DNA from: Heligmosomoides polygyrus polygyrus
Lineage: Eukaryota; Nematoda; Chromadorea; Rhabditida; Heligmosomidae
Reading direction: 5' to 3'
DNA length: 64,000 bases
Assembly: GCA_947396885.1 (NCBI GenBank)
Contig: OX377206.1
Span: 5,408,658-5,472,657, forward strand
Each line of letters begins with the position of its first letter. The stretch's first letter is position 1. A program made the position numbers and the translations under genes. The notes beneath the pieces are model-generated. The model had not been told where the DNA came from. It made no database searches and saw only the letters and a list, made by a program, of their open reading frames with translations. Positions 1 to 9,565 of the stretch are shown here, piece by piece.

Positions 1-426
1 ATGCGATGGCTTCTTGCGTGTGCAAAGGAGGACGTTGTGGTCAAGACCACAATTTCCACACTTTACACGGCAATCATCCACATGCTCCGGCATGAGACAG
101 CACAGACACAGGCGCAGCCTTGACGCTTGGGCTGTCCTAGCGACAGTGTCGGCGAAACGGCTGCACCTACCCGAAAAGTGGTTGTCGCGGTTTTCGTCCA
201 CTGGACAGAAAACACACGACGACTTCGGGGTGCTTCTATCGAGAAGCGTGTTTAGAGCGCGCTCCATCGTTTTTGAAGCGCGCTCCATCGTGGCTATCCT
301 TGGCACCATTTCGCGTAGAATAGTGACGGCTTCGGAGACTTGTGCGGCGACGGCTTCGCAGTTGTGCACCTGGACGGAATCGTCCAGCTCGTCGAGCGCT
401 GCTTGGAGATCGGCTGAGAGAGACAT
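1..426 (-). CDS. Gag-like zinc-knuckle protein, partial (runs off the left edge)
   Basis: An uninterrupted minus-strand frame of 142 codons starts at an ATG (426-424) and is still open at base 1. The N-terminal half is helical and acidic, with LDELDDS and repeated MERA segments. The C-terminal half is cysteine-rich. CVFC, a histidine and a cysteine are followed by CLCC, a histidine and C-x3-C, then CGNCG, a histidine and a cysteine. This order and spacing match the three knuckles of the BEL gag at 7296-9155, so I read it as a retroelement nucleocapsid relative. The protein is not the same, because sequence outside the knuckles differs. A TATA-like box lies 31 nt upstream. It may be the gag of a second element further left or an orphan, domesticated gag. 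The role is RNA binding by analogy only. Confidence 0.6.
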   Translation of the reverse strand, partial: MSLSADLQAALDELDDSVQVHNCEAVAAQVSEAVTILREMVPRIATMERASKTMERALNTLLDRSTPKSSCVFCPVDENRDNHFSGRCSRFADTVARTAQASRLRLCLCCLMPEHVDDCRVKCGNCGLDHNVLLCTRKKPSH

Positions 427-1408
427 CACGATGGTAACATGCTTCAGTGGAGCCCCTTTTTATACGCGATCGTGCCTTTGTCGCTACTTTACAAGCCCCT
501 TTGGCAATCCCTTTACGGTGTAGGGGATGCAGATGATAGTCGTATTATTATATTACAAGAGTGCCGCGGCGGCATCGGCGACCAGTGAGTGCGGTCGTCT
601 ATTTGGCTGATAGTGAGATTTTGGACTCGCGCATTGCGCTATTCGGCCGTGTTTGACGCAAATCTATACCCGCGGGACATACGCCGATGAGATATTTTGG
701 GCTGCCACCTATATGGTTTGGCCACTTTGCGTCTTCCGTCAACACGGATCCGACGGCGGCAGCGACGGCGACGATGACGACGACGACGACCACCTATCCC
801 GAAGCGCCAACGATGAGCTGCCGCAGGGCAGCTTCAAGGAGAAGCCTCAACTGGGTTTCATTTATGGCTTCCATTTTTTGAGATGCGACCCCCATCTCAT
901 GCATGCGTGGGGGTCCATCGCTTCCCGCAGACGAGAATTAGGCTTTTCCTCGACTGTGTGGAAGCATGAAAACGGCTTTTTTTTAACGCTGTTCAGTGCG
1001 GTAGGTAAGGTGGTGATGTGGGGGGTAGGAGGTGTGCTAGGCAGGTCCCTCTCATTTAACCCTTCATCTCGGGTACTCCCATTATTGATTATTGATCACC
1101 GCCGGTTGGATGTGGGTGCTGGGTGCACCCGTGTGGGCAAGTTTCGCGCCCGTGTCCACGGCGGCTCCTACTTAATTGAGTGTAGATTTAGGGTAAATAT
1201 TTATGAAGAGCCCGCATCAACCGGTGTGGGCAACTTCAGCCCACATCGGAGTGAAAGTGGGTATGTAAAGTGGCTGAGATTTGACTAAGAGACTAATGCT
1301 GTGCATGTGATATATACAATGGGTAGATATGCCATTATATAGTCGCATTATCCCCTGGTTTTTTTTCGAATAGCTATGGCGATGCAGTGCCATATCGCTT
1401 TGGCTACG
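427..1408. other. Spacer between gag-like ORF and the BEL element; no gene seen
   Basis: No convincing gene is visible; the plus-strand ORF at 653-1288 lacks protein-like composition. Beyond the pol-env stop, the minus strand shows A8 followed by CCAGGGG (about 1351-1368) and then TGCGACT, which would suit a polypurine tract and the first bases of a 3' LTR. The matching LTR was not found on the other side of the element, so this boundary is weak. Confidence 0.25.
457..464 (-). promoter_or_regulatory. TATA-like box upstream of the gag-like ORF
   Basis: On the minus strand the sequence reads TATAAAAAGGGG, ending 30 nt before the ATG at 426. A strong TATA box is uncommon for trans-spliced nematode genes and common in LTR promoters. 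This is position-based inference. Confidence 0.35.
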
Positions 1409-3500
1409 TTAGCGCCTAGAGAAGCTATGAGCGATAATATGCGATAATATGCTTAGGAGGACTAGCGGCCCTGCCAGATATGTGATGCCTGTCAGCAGTA
1501 GTACGGACATCAGTGCAGCTATCGTTAGTTTCCAATGGCTACGGATAGCCTTGATGAGTGGATCAATATTGGGAAGGCTAATGTTCGAGAACCACTGATG
1601 TCGTAGAGCAACACCGTGGATTTGTGTATCAAATATGGAGGTCGTAGGGGATGCTACGTGATAATATAATGTCCCTTTTAACAGAAACTTGGTAGGGGTT
1701 TCCGAGCAATGCGCATTGCACTGCTCGTGAATAGCTGGTTGCTCGAAATGCAGCACGATATCGTTCTGTTCATCCGATGGCCCGCACTTGACTGGAAACT
1801 GCTGCGATTCGCATGTCACCGTGACGGTAACTGGCGTTTGCGATTTGCAGACCGCTGTGAGGTGCGCCCCAAGTTCGCAGTCGTAGCATCCAACTAAGTG
1901 AGAGATTTTAAATCCGCACTTCTGATTGATGACCATTTCGGCAGAAGTTTGGAGGATTTTGGAGTCTATTCGCAGTACGAGTTCCTCCTCATTGGATGTT
2001 AATAGTACATGACTTCCGTTAGAGGAGAGCTTGCCATAAGGTGTGACTAGTGGAAGTCTAGAGTCCTCTCGACCATTAAGCATTGTAATTGAGTCTTGCG
2101 GGCACTGACAATTGTGTACGGAGGTTCCACAATGACAGCGAGTTTTGGTGGTACACGTGGAGAAACGGTTTAATGCTTGTAGAGGGCTATCAAAAGCTAT
2201 CGGACTCTGGAAATTGCTTGGTAGCAGGTACGAACTACTGTTGGAGATCAAGAAGCGTTTATTTTCCATCGAGCTTGCTGTCTTCTGAATTGATGCCACA
2301 GTGATGTTAAACTGGTCTATCTCCTCAGTTACATAGGGTCGGAATGACTCCGTGAAGATCTTCGTTCTGTTATTGATTATTACTTCAATCTCGAGTTCTA
2401 CCGTTGGAATCCATTGTGGACAATGTACTGCTTCAAAGACACGCTTAGACAGCGGCCTGTGCGTGACGCGGTAGAACCAACAAGCCGGTAGAGGGACAAA
2501 GCATCCACAGAGTGGTCCTCCACAGCTGTTCATGCAACCAGTATATCCGGGATAGTCCGAAGTGTAGTTAAGCTCCGAAATAATCTCGTATGGCTTGACA
2601 GTTTCGCACTTCTTGGTAGTGCATGATCCGGCTTGGGCGCACCGTTTAATGTGGTATATGTCCATTATTGTCGGTCTCGTAAAGAACTCGACTATCTTGG
2701 AGCATTTGAACTCGACGCTCTTTCTTCGAAATTTGGCGAGTCCCACGGTATGGTTTCCATGAATGATTTCTACACATAGTTCAGACTGTAGGCGGTTGAA
2801 GAGCAATTCTCTGTTGTATTCGTAGTGGCATTGATTGACCTCGTTGCACACCAGGTCGGCTGAGTGTCGCATGTACCCATGCTGACATGCTGTGATCGAT
2901 GAGACGATGCACAGAAGTGTGCACACGGCGAGGTGGACTGAACCAGGAAGAGGACTCAGCTCAAAGCTCGGAGCAGTTGGTTCAACCGTGACACCTTTTG
3001 TGTCCTTTGCTTTTTTCTTAAGATCGGACCTGGATTTTTTGATCACATTTGTAGTTAGCCAAATTGCGATGAGAGCCATCGTAATTACTACATAAGTCAG
3101 AACGGCTGTGGTCACAATAGCTCCGACGGGCCAGCAGTGTGGATTACCCAGCAAGGTTTTTGATAGTAGATATTGGTGATCGCAGAAATTTGCGCGTTCA
3201 CAGGTTCTGACTTCCTCCTGTACTGCTCCATTGGCTAACGTGCGAAGTCTGATATTGGCCCCTATTGGTGTAGGGGAGATAGGTAGCATATACCGAGTTA
3301 CTCGAGTGCTGTTGCTTAGAGCTTGGCATTCTCTGTCGATACATATTTCGAACCAGCCATTCATTGGCGGGATATCGATCATCCCCTTACTGCATGATAT
3401 GAGCGAGGAATTCTGGACAGCCAGCGTCGGGGAGATTATCACGGATAATAACATGATGAACTGCAGTGGAAATTTGGTTGGCATTAGCTGAGGGCAGCTT
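1409..3500 (-). other. Envelope-like glycoprotein region of the BEL element (phlebovirus Gc-type)
   Basis: C-terminal part of the pol-env frame. It opens with a hydrophobic signal-like stretch (plus 3410-3480). There follow two further hydrophobic segments around 3060-3130 and 2880-2950, a long ectodomain with several N-x-S/T sites and many paired cysteines, a Cys/Gly-rich patch followed by CWFYR near 2460-2540, and a C-terminal transmembrane anchor (about 1420-1530). The cysteine pattern and the Gly/Cys patch match the class II fusion glycoprotein (Phlebovirus_G2) family known from nematode BEL/Pao elements such as Tas and some Cer elements. In-frame fusion to Pol implies proteolytic release or a spliced env mRNA; neither can be shown from DNA. 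Confidence 0.7.
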
Positions 3501-6500
3501 ATGCTAGCTTCCATGCTTCTAAAGAACTCATAGGCTCTTGTTTTTGAGCTGCGAGGAAGCACTTCTCGTCTGGCTCCCTTAAGGCTCTCTTCCACTAAGA
3601 CCGTGTCGGCCGTGTTTCTCTCCTGAGGTACACTTCTGATTTCGAGTGGATAGATTTTGTTTAGTGGACGATGAATGATGTTGCGATTAGGCATAAGGAT
3701 TTTTGCTGATCTGATGAGGTCGTCGCCCGAGACTATGACTTCGAGGACCTTGCCATAGGGCCAAGAGCCTCTAGGAATCAGGTCTTGCTCTATTAGTACG
3801 ATCTCGCCTAGCTCTGGGCATGATCGTTTTGAATGTCTTGGTTGCCTGAGATGTTGTTTTTGTAATTCTCTGAGCAACACCAGATATTCGCATCTCCAAC
3901 ACTCCCAAAATTTGTTGGCTATATTCTCGGAAAACAGTAATGCTTCTTTGGCTTGTTCCTTGGATTGTATAAACTCGGGATCGTAATTCGGATCGTCGTA
4001 TGAGTCGGAACCTTCTCCTTCCGGTAGGGAGAATTTGAGATGTCCTTGAAGGAAATCAATAGGCCGAAGAGGGATTTCAGCCACATCATCAGTATTCAGC
4101 TTTGTTAACGGCCTAGTGTTTAGTATCGCCTCAATCCTGGTGATTACCGTACACATTTCCGTAAAGCTGAGCCGTTTTCGGCCTACGGACTTGTTCAGTG
4201 CCTTCTTCACTGAAGCTACTAGTCGTTCCCAAACACCTCCCATCCAAGGTGAGGCTGGTGGATTGAAAAGCCATTTAATTCGTTCTGACGCGCAATACGA
4301 CATTAGGGAGCGTCCACTCGCTTCGTCCTTTTCAAACATAGCGGCTATTATTTGCTCGCCCTGTTTAAAATTGGTCCCGCAGTCAGTGCGAATAATCCGA
4401 GGGACTCCTCTCCTCGAAATGAACCGTATAAAGCTGTTTAGGAAGGCACCTGTGGTCATGTTCTCCACGACCTCTAGATGCACTGCCCGGGTAGTCAAAC
4501 AGGTGTATAGGGCAACATACATTTTTTCCTGAGACTTTGACGTAAAGGGTCCCATGAAGTCACATCCTGTGTTCTGAAACGCCTTAGTTGCAACCACTCT
4601 GTCTTTTGGGAGGGCAGGCATTGTGGGAGCACCCAGTGGGAGTCCTTGATACCTTTTGCAGGTGGTGCAGTTTTTGATGTGCTTTTTGAATGCATTTGAA
4701 GCACGAGGAATCCAAAATCTTTGGCGAGCGATCGATAGCGTGTGCTCTTTACCGCAGTGTGCATTATCGCCGTGAATTTGTTGCACGATTAGGCGCACTA
4801 ACCCTGATTTAGGTGGAATGTAAATAGGGGATTTAGTATCGGTAGGAATAGCCGCATTTTGTAAGCGGGATTCGTGTCGAATTATCCCATTTTCATCTAT
4901 CTTCAGCCTCTTGTCATGGAATCGTTTTTGAATTTCCACGAAGCTTTCACCGCTCTGCTCTTGGGATATAACCACTTGTTCGGCAAGCTGCATATCGTTT
5001 GAAGTTATTTCGCTCTCCTTGCTAAATTTCGAAAGTTGTGGGAGAGTTATGTGAGACGCACAATTTTTCCTCGTCAATCTGGCCCAATTGTTGAGACCTT
5101 TTGCGATCATGCATATGACTCTCAACACCCTATTTAGGTGAGAAAAACGTGTTAGATCAATGACACTGTACTCCATGCTTTCTGTTGGTTGAACTGAAGT
5201 GTTAACCAAGGCCACTGCCTCGTTTTCCTCACACTGTGCTGGCAACTCGCTGAGAGCATCAATAGACTTGACAGGCCATGTCTCAGGTTCAGCTTCTAGC
5301 CAACCAGGACCTCGGACCCAGTCGTGGTCGTTAATTGTTTTCGACGTCAACCCTCTTGTTCCTGCATCTGCGGGATTGTGGGCTGTTTCAACATGATAGA
5401 ACGAGAGAGAAATCCCCTCGCTCTCCATGACTGCTTTGATTTTCTGGATTTTGTCTCTCATGTTGCTCACAAATACGGGCAATTTCTTAGACGAGTTTAG
5501 CCACCATAGTGCTATTTCACTATCAGATACTACTGATACTGTGGTCACTGTTTTCCTCATACTTGTTGTGATAGATCGACTTAGTCGCATAGCCATGAGC
5601 AGGGCAATGAGCTCAAGCCGGGGTATAGTTTGCCTACACTTCCTTGGTGTAAGTCTCGTCTTTCCACTAATTAAGCAGGAAATTGACCTGGATTGGATAC
5701 ACTGGGCATAGGCACATGTTGCCGTAGCGAACTGACTGGCGTCTGCAAATACCCATAGACGTATTTTCTCGGGTGAGGTGTGGATTGGTCGACGCACAGA
5801 TATTACGGCGTTATTAACCTCGCTACATAGTCGGTTCCACTTAGAATGCAGAGCTGGGTCAAGAGTGGTCTTCCAGTCTATGCCAGTGTCGAAAACCTCT
5901 CTCATCATAGATTTTAAGTTGACTACCAAAGGACCTGCTAGACCTATTGGATCGTAGACGGAGTTGATTTGGCTTACGATAATTTTCTTAGTCAACCTTG
6001 TCGTTCTTTGGAAGTTTGTTGTAACTTCAAAGCTGTCGCTTTTTAGGTGATAGCGGACACCAAGTAATTTTCCCTGATTTTGTTCCAGTCTATCAATTGC
6101 TGGGATCTGTTGGTTAACTTCATCGGAATTTGAAATATATTCGCGTAGGTTCATGCCTATCTCTGCGAAGAGTTTCTTTGATTGGCTGTATTTGCTTAGC
6201 GCTTCCTCGACGCTTTCTGCTCGAAGCAGAATATTGTCTACGTAGAGGTTGTCGGCGATCTCCTTGGCTATTTCGGTATTGCAGCCGTACAGGAATGCTG
6301 AGAGAGCCATGTTTAGTATGCTAGGTGAAGCAGTGACTCCAAATGGCAACCTTTTGAACCGATATAGGATTAGATTGTCCTTGGTCGGCGGTAGATTAAT
6401 GTCTTTTAGCCACAGAAATCGACATAGGTCTTTATGCGACTCTACTAGCCTTATCTGGGTGAAGGCGGCTTCTATGTCACACATGAGAATTATCTTGCAT

Positions 6501-7393
6501 TCGCGCGAAGCAAGTAGAATGTCGTGAATTTTTTTGGTAAACGTTTCGCCCTTATGGATGACATCGTTTAGAGATAGTTTTCCTCTTCTCTTCGAAGATG
6601 CGTCGAAAACGATTCTTAGCGGTACCTTTTTTGTAGGCTTCCAAACGCCTGAATGTGGCATGAAGTAGGTTCCTACCGCGTCTTGTTGGGCTGTAGAAAA
6701 GGTTTCAATCATCCCTTCTGCGTGATATTTATCAATTATCTGGCAGTACCAACTGCACTGTCGTTTATTCTGCTGCAGTCCAACTTGAAGAGATTCTAGT
6801 CTACGAATCGCTACTGTGTAGTTGTTTTCCAGCTCGCTTATATTTTCTTTTAGCGGAAAGGGAGCTGTTATATGTCCGCCTTTAAAGGAAATTTTCTTGG
6901 AGTATAGCTCCAGATACCTGTGAACCTTTTCGTCGGTTTGGTATTCGTCACTGGAGATTCCAAGTCCTTCTAGCTCAAATAGTTTTTGAAGCATCTCCTT
7001 TTCGCTTGCTTCTATTACCGCAGTCATGCCATAGCAAACGGAATTTTCAGTAGTATCTGAAGAAACTGTTCCTTTGCCGTATATCGTAGGTCCAAATACG
7101 GTTCTCGAAACATGTAACCCAGTAGGGGTTTTTACGGCACTGATTGGACCTGTAACTAGGTCATGATAATAATCTAGTCCAACGAGAACGTGAGGTATTT
7201 GGTGTTCACCACGAACCTTCGAGTTTGCTAGACAAATATTGTTCGCTTTCAAGAAGGAGATATCAATAGCGCTGAGATTTACGCTAGGAAACCCATTAGT
7301 TAGGACGGGCTTTGTTTGGACTTTCAAGCTTAGCTCCTCTCCAAATGCGGTGCTTAATTTGACCTGGACAACATGGCTTTTTGAAGCTTTCAA
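1409..7393 (-). CDS. BEL/Pao retrotransposon Pol-Env polyprotein
   Basis: One open frame of about 1994 codons with no stop. Its first codon in this frame is TTG, because the frame is entered from the gag-protease ORF by a frame change near 7380. Domains in order: rest of the Pao protease; reverse transcriptase (about 240-420) with a YVDN active site near 384, as in other nematode BEL/Pao elements; RNase H near 545 (FADAS) and 590-650; H2C2 integrase zinc finger near 880; DDE integrase with Asp about 944, Asp about 1003 and Glu about 1056; and a DUF5641-like C-terminal part. From about residue 1310 an envelope-like glycoprotein follows in the same frame. Catalytic residues look intact. The coding capacity suggests recent activity, though the frame change must be bypassed. 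Confidence 0.9.
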   Translation of the reverse strand: MKASKSHVVQVKLSTAFGEELSLKVQTKPVLTNGFPSVNLSAIDISFLKANNICLANSKVRGEHQIPHVLVGLDYYHDLVTGPISAVKTPTGLHVSRTVFGPTIYGKGTVSSDTTENSVCYGMTAVIEASEKEMLQKLFELEGLGISSDEYQTDEKVHRYLELYSKKISFKGGHITAPFPLKENISELENNYTVAIRRLESLQVGLQQNKRQCSWYCQIIDKYHAEGMIETFSTAQQDAVGTYFMPHSGVWKPTKKVPLRIVFDASSKRRGKLSLNDVIHKGETFTKKIHDILLASRECKIILMCDIEAAFTQIRLVESHKDLCRFLWLKDINLPPTKDNLILYRFKRLPFGVTASPSILNMALSAFLYGCNTEIAKEIADNLYVDNILLRAESVEEALSKYSQSKKLFAEIGMNLREYISNSDEVNQQIPAIDRLEQNQGKLLGVRYHLKSDSFEVTTNFQRTTRLTKKIIVSQINSVYDPIGLAGPLVVNLKSMMREVFDTGIDWKTTLDPALHSKWNRLCSEVNNAVISVRRPIHTSPEKIRLWVFADASQFATATCAYAQCIQSRSISCLISGKTRLTPRKCRQTIPRLELIALLMAMRLSRSITTSMRKTVTTVSVVSDSEIALWWLNSSKKLPVFVSNMRDKIQKIKAVMESEGISLSFYHVETAHNPADAGTRGLTSKTINDHDWVRGPGWLEAEPETWPVKSIDALSELPAQCEENEAVALVNTSVQPTESMEYSVIDLTRFSHLNRVLRVICMIAKGLNNWARLTRKNCASHITLPQLSKFSKESEITSNDMQLAEQVVISQEQSGESFVEIQKRFHDKRLKIDENGIIRHESRLQNAAIPTDTKSPIYIPPKSGLVRLIVQQIHGDNAHCGKEHTLSIARQRFWIPRASNAFKKHIKNCTTCKRYQGLPLGAPTMPALPKDRVVATKAFQNTGCDFMGPFTSKSQEKMYVALYTCLTTRAVHLEVVENMTTGAFLNSFIRFISRRGVPRIIRTDCGTNFKQGEQIIAAMFEKDEASGRSLMSYCASERIKWLFNPPASPWMGGVWERLVASVKKALNKSVGRKRLSFTEMCTVITRIEAILNTRPLTKLNTDDVAEIPLRPIDFLQGHLKFSLPEGEGSDSYDDPNYDPEFIQSKEQAKEALLFSENIANKFWECWRCEYLVLLRELQKQHLRQPRHSKRSCPELGEIVLIEQDLIPRGSWPYGKVLEVIVSGDDLIRSAKILMPNRNIIHRPLNKIYPLEIRSVPQERNTADTVLVEESLKGARREVLPRSSKTRAYEFFRSMEASISCPQLMPTKFPLQFIMLLSVIISPTLAVQNSSLISCSKGMIDIPPMNGWFEICIDRECQALSNSTRVTRYMLPISPTPIGANIRLRTLANGAVQEEVRTCERANFCDHQYLLSKTLLGNPHCWPVGAIVTTAVLTYVVITMALIAIWLTTNVIKKSRSDLKKKAKDTKGVTVEPTAPSFELSPLPGSVHLAVCTLLCIVSSITACQHGYMRHSADLVCNEVNQCHYEYNRELLFNRLQSELCVEIIHGNHTVGLAKFRRKSVEFKCSKIVEFFTRPTIMDIYHIKRCAQAGSCTTKKCETVKPYEIISELNYTSDYPGYTGCMNSCGGPLCGCFVPLPACWFYRVTHRPLSKRVFEAVHCPQWIPTVELEIEVIINNRTKIFTESFRPYVTEEIDQFNITVASIQKTASSMENKRFLISNSSSYLLPSNFQSPIAFDSPLQALNRFSTCTTKTRCHCGTSVHNCQCPQDSITMLNGREDSRLPLVTPYGKLSSNGSHVLLTSNEEELVLRIDSKILQTSAEMVINQKCGFKISHLVGCYDCELGAHLTAVCKSQTPVTVTVTCESQQFPVKCGPSDEQNDIVLHFEQPAIHEQCNAHCSETPTKFLLKGTLYYHVASPTTSIFDTQIHGVALRHQWFSNISLPNIDPLIKAIRSHWKLTIAALMSVLLLTGITYLAGPLVLLSILSHIIAHSFSRR

Positions 7394-9155
7394 TATGGCC
7401 TCCTATGCCTGACATTGTGCATATCTCGGTAGTCTGTTTTGGGACTCCTAGTCGATCTGCAAGAGACTCTTCAATAACAGTCTTCTGTGCGCCAGAATCA
7501 AAGAAAAACAGAATCTTTTCATATTCATTTATATTATGATTCCATACGTTGCCCTCGGCAGTCATTAAAATGAGCTGGGAGGAAGCCCTGTTTGGTACAG
7601 AGGTAACCATCTTGGAGCACATCTGTGTGTTGTTGCCAGGTGTATGCCTTCGGCGATCTGGTTGATTTTCTGGATACCTTTGATTGGGCCGTGATTGGTT
7701 GTTGCCTCCGTTCTGGTACCTTTGAGCTGGATTCCACGCTCTATTATTGTTTCTCGGCTCATTCGTGTCCCTTTTGAAACATAGAGAAACGTGGTGCTTT
7801 TGTCCACATGCGGAGCAGTCCGGCTTTAAACAATCAAAGCTGCTGTGACTAGGTGAGGAGCACTTCCAACATCTGCGTCCCTCCTTTAATGACTTTCGGC
7901 GAGCTGTCTGGTCTGTTACTGCTCTGCAGGTCATGGAGCCATGGTTGTCCTTTTGGCAGAAACAGCAGCAGTCGCCAGAACGTTGTCTTTGACTGACATG
8001 TTTATCCTGAGACGTTCTGGTGCTATATGTCTGCTTCTGGCCAAGTCTGTTGTCGACGTAACCTTTCGCAGCGACCTCTTTTTTGAGAAGGCCCAGCAGA
8101 TCTTCGATCGTCTGTTGGTCGAGCGACTTGCCCGCTAACAACACAGGTTTTACAACCTCACGAGGAAATTTTGCCAATATGGTTTCTCCCCACATTGGGT
8201 CACAAGTTTTTCGGACGTCATATCCGGCTGACACCATCTGGTTAACAAGGACTTGAATTTGTTCCAGAACAGACGCACAGCTGTCAGCAAAATTAGTTGC
8301 CGATTTTAGACTTACTAGTTTTTGAATTATTTGTGATCTATTCATAGAATAGTCGCAGTATGTATCTTTGAGGGTTTTTATCATCCACTCATAGTTTTGT
8401 GGCAAGGGTTGTATGCCTTGAATAACGCTTTTGGCCCTTCCTTTCAAACTTTCTCTGAGGAGAATGATTTTTTCGATGACGTCCAGTTCGTCACTTTTAT
8501 GAATCAAGGTTTCATATACTGCCCAATACTCAGCGAATTCTTCTGGCTGCCCATGAAATTTGGGCAATGACGCCTGGGGAGGTTTCATGGAGCGGCGGAG
8601 TCTTTGTACTGTCTGATTTTGTTCAACGCTCTCCGCTCCTTGTAGACTACTAACGGTGTTGTGGTCCGAATCGACTGGCTCATCCTGGACCACCTGATCA
8701 GCAGCTATTGCAGCCACTGCAACGTTGTTTGCCAACGTTTTTTGTGAAATATAGCCAAGTGTAATGCAAATGGCTTGGTTCGCACACTTGTATTCGACCA
8801 CTCTCATCATCAGCTTATCAATGAGGTCACTGGCATCATTAAGAGTTTTTTGCGGTTGAGACTCTTCCTCAATCTGATCAATTTCTACCATCAAGTCTTT
8901 TTTCTCCGACTTGGTTTTGCAGTTGCTATACTCTTCTTTTAGCTCCTCGTATGACTTTTGGAGAAGCTCTCTTCCATTTTGCAGCTGCTTTAGGCCACAT
9001 TCTAGAAGGGTTATACTCGCTCGGGATTTTTTGCAGTTCTCCTCGTCTGCCGTGGTGTAGTCTATGCCGATCGTATATTCTTGGAAGCGCATGACTAAAT
9101 TTTTTAGAGATGTGGATCTACCCATTATCTCCACTTTTTGGAAATGAAGTGCCAT
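7296..9155 (-). CDS. BEL/Pao Gag with start of the retroviral-type protease
   Basis: A 619-codon frame from ATG at 9155. The N-terminal 150 residues are coiled-coil-like (E/K/Q-rich). Residues about 195-330 match the DUF1759 gag region, including the W-x-YE and L-x-G-x-A patches. Residues about 410-480 hold three zinc knuckles: C-x2-C with downstream H and C, CWKC, and CSACG. A protease active site, DSGAQ, sits at 553-557, followed by a GIGGH turn near 585. The natural protease reading then leaves this frame. It continues in the 1409-7393 frame after a run of five A (7378-7382), and the last about 30 residues here are out of frame. The two frames overlap by 98 nt. Confidence 0.88.
   Translation of the reverse strand: MALHFQKVEIMGRSTSLKNLVMRFQEYTIGIDYTTADEENCKKSRASITLLECGLKQLQNGRELLQKSYEELKEEYSNCKTKSEKKDLMVEIDQIEEESQPQKTLNDASDLIDKLMMRVVEYKCANQAICITLGYISQKTLANNVAVAAIAADQVVQDEPVDSDHNTVSSLQGAESVEQNQTVQRLRRSMKPPQASLPKFHGQPEEFAEYWAVYETLIHKSDELDVIEKIILLRESLKGRAKSVIQGIQPLPQNYEWMIKTLKDTYCDYSMNRSQIIQKLVSLKSATNFADSCASVLEQIQVLVNQMVSAGYDVRKTCDPMWGETILAKFPREVVKPVLLAGKSLDQQTIEDLLGLLKKEVAAKGYVDNRLGQKQTYSTRTSQDKHVSQRQRSGDCCCFCQKDNHGSMTCRAVTDQTARRKSLKEGRRCWKCSSPSHSSFDCLKPDCSACGQKHHVSLCFKRDTNEPRNNNRAWNPAQRYQNGGNNQSRPNQRYPENQPDRRRHTPGNNTQMCSKMVTSVPNRASSQLILMTAEGNVWNHNINEYEKILFFFDSGAQKTVIEESLADRLGVPKQTTEICTMSGIGGHIESFKKPCCPGQIKHRIWRGAKLESPNKARPN
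7378..7382 (-). other. Gag-protease to Pol frame-change point
   Basis: Skipping one A of the A5 run after TTC joins the protease core of the gag frame to the pol frame without loss of homology. This is either a +1 programmed frameshift or a single-base insertion in a homopolymer. Confidence 0.55.
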
Positions 9156-9239
9156 ATTTATGTTTGGCTATTTCTTTTTCTTCCTTTTTTTCACTAATTT
9201 GTGAAAGATGGTTCCTTCTTAATGGAAACCTTTTTCTGA

Positions 9240-9435
9240 CTAGCAGAAGGCTTGCTCCAAGTACTTTTCACGTACGGGAGACTTTGTTTCTGGCTCGCAG
9301 AAGATTTGCTCCAGGTACAGAGTACGGGAGACTTTGTTATCTGACTCGCAGAAGGTTGCTCCAGGTACAGAGTACGGGAGACTTTGTTATCTGACTCGCA
9401 GAAGGTTGCTCCAGGTACAGAGTACGGGAGACTTG
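9240..9435 (-). repeat. Tandem repeat of about 50 bp in the BEL leader
   Basis: Three to four tandem units in the untranslated leader between primer-binding site and gag ATG. Each plus-strand unit contains CTCGCAGAAGGTTGCTCC, then AGAGTACGGGAGACTTTG. The two units around 9340-9430 are nearly identical; the outermost is diverged. Confidence 0.85.
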
Positions 9436-9552
9436 CCCAGTTAAGGGATTTGCGGTCTTGAATTCGACCGACTTTAAGCTCAGATGGAGCTTTGTCTCTT
9501 CTCCAAGGATCAAAGATGTCACTCTTTGACGCGGGAGTAGGTTGGCTTATTA

Positions 9553-9565
9553 GGCCGATGCACCA
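9553..9565 (-). other. Primer-binding site complementary to tRNA-Gly
   Basis: On the minus strand TGGTGCATCGGCC is the complement of the 3' end (…GGCCGATGCA-CCA) of a nematode tRNA-Gly(GCC), a 13-nt match. It sits about 400 nt upstream of the gag ATG and just inside a possible LTR edge (TG at 9569), where a BEL PBS is expected. The tRNA sequence is from memory of the family. Confidence 0.65.

Noticed and set aside
653..1288. 211-codon plus-strand ORF
   Set aside because: The Asp run comes from a GAC/GAT microsatellite; composition is uneven and no domain or splice context supports it.
519..1347. 3' LTR of the BEL element
   Set aside because: It begins TGTAGGGG and ends GTCGCA, but the interior shows no similarity to the sequence at the other end of the element.
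4116..4532. Plus-strand ORFs inside the BEL element
   Set aside because: Antisense shadows of the pol frame.
9340..9435. CRISPR-like array
   Set aside because: Units are contiguous tandem repeats without spacers, inside a eukaryotic retroelement leader.
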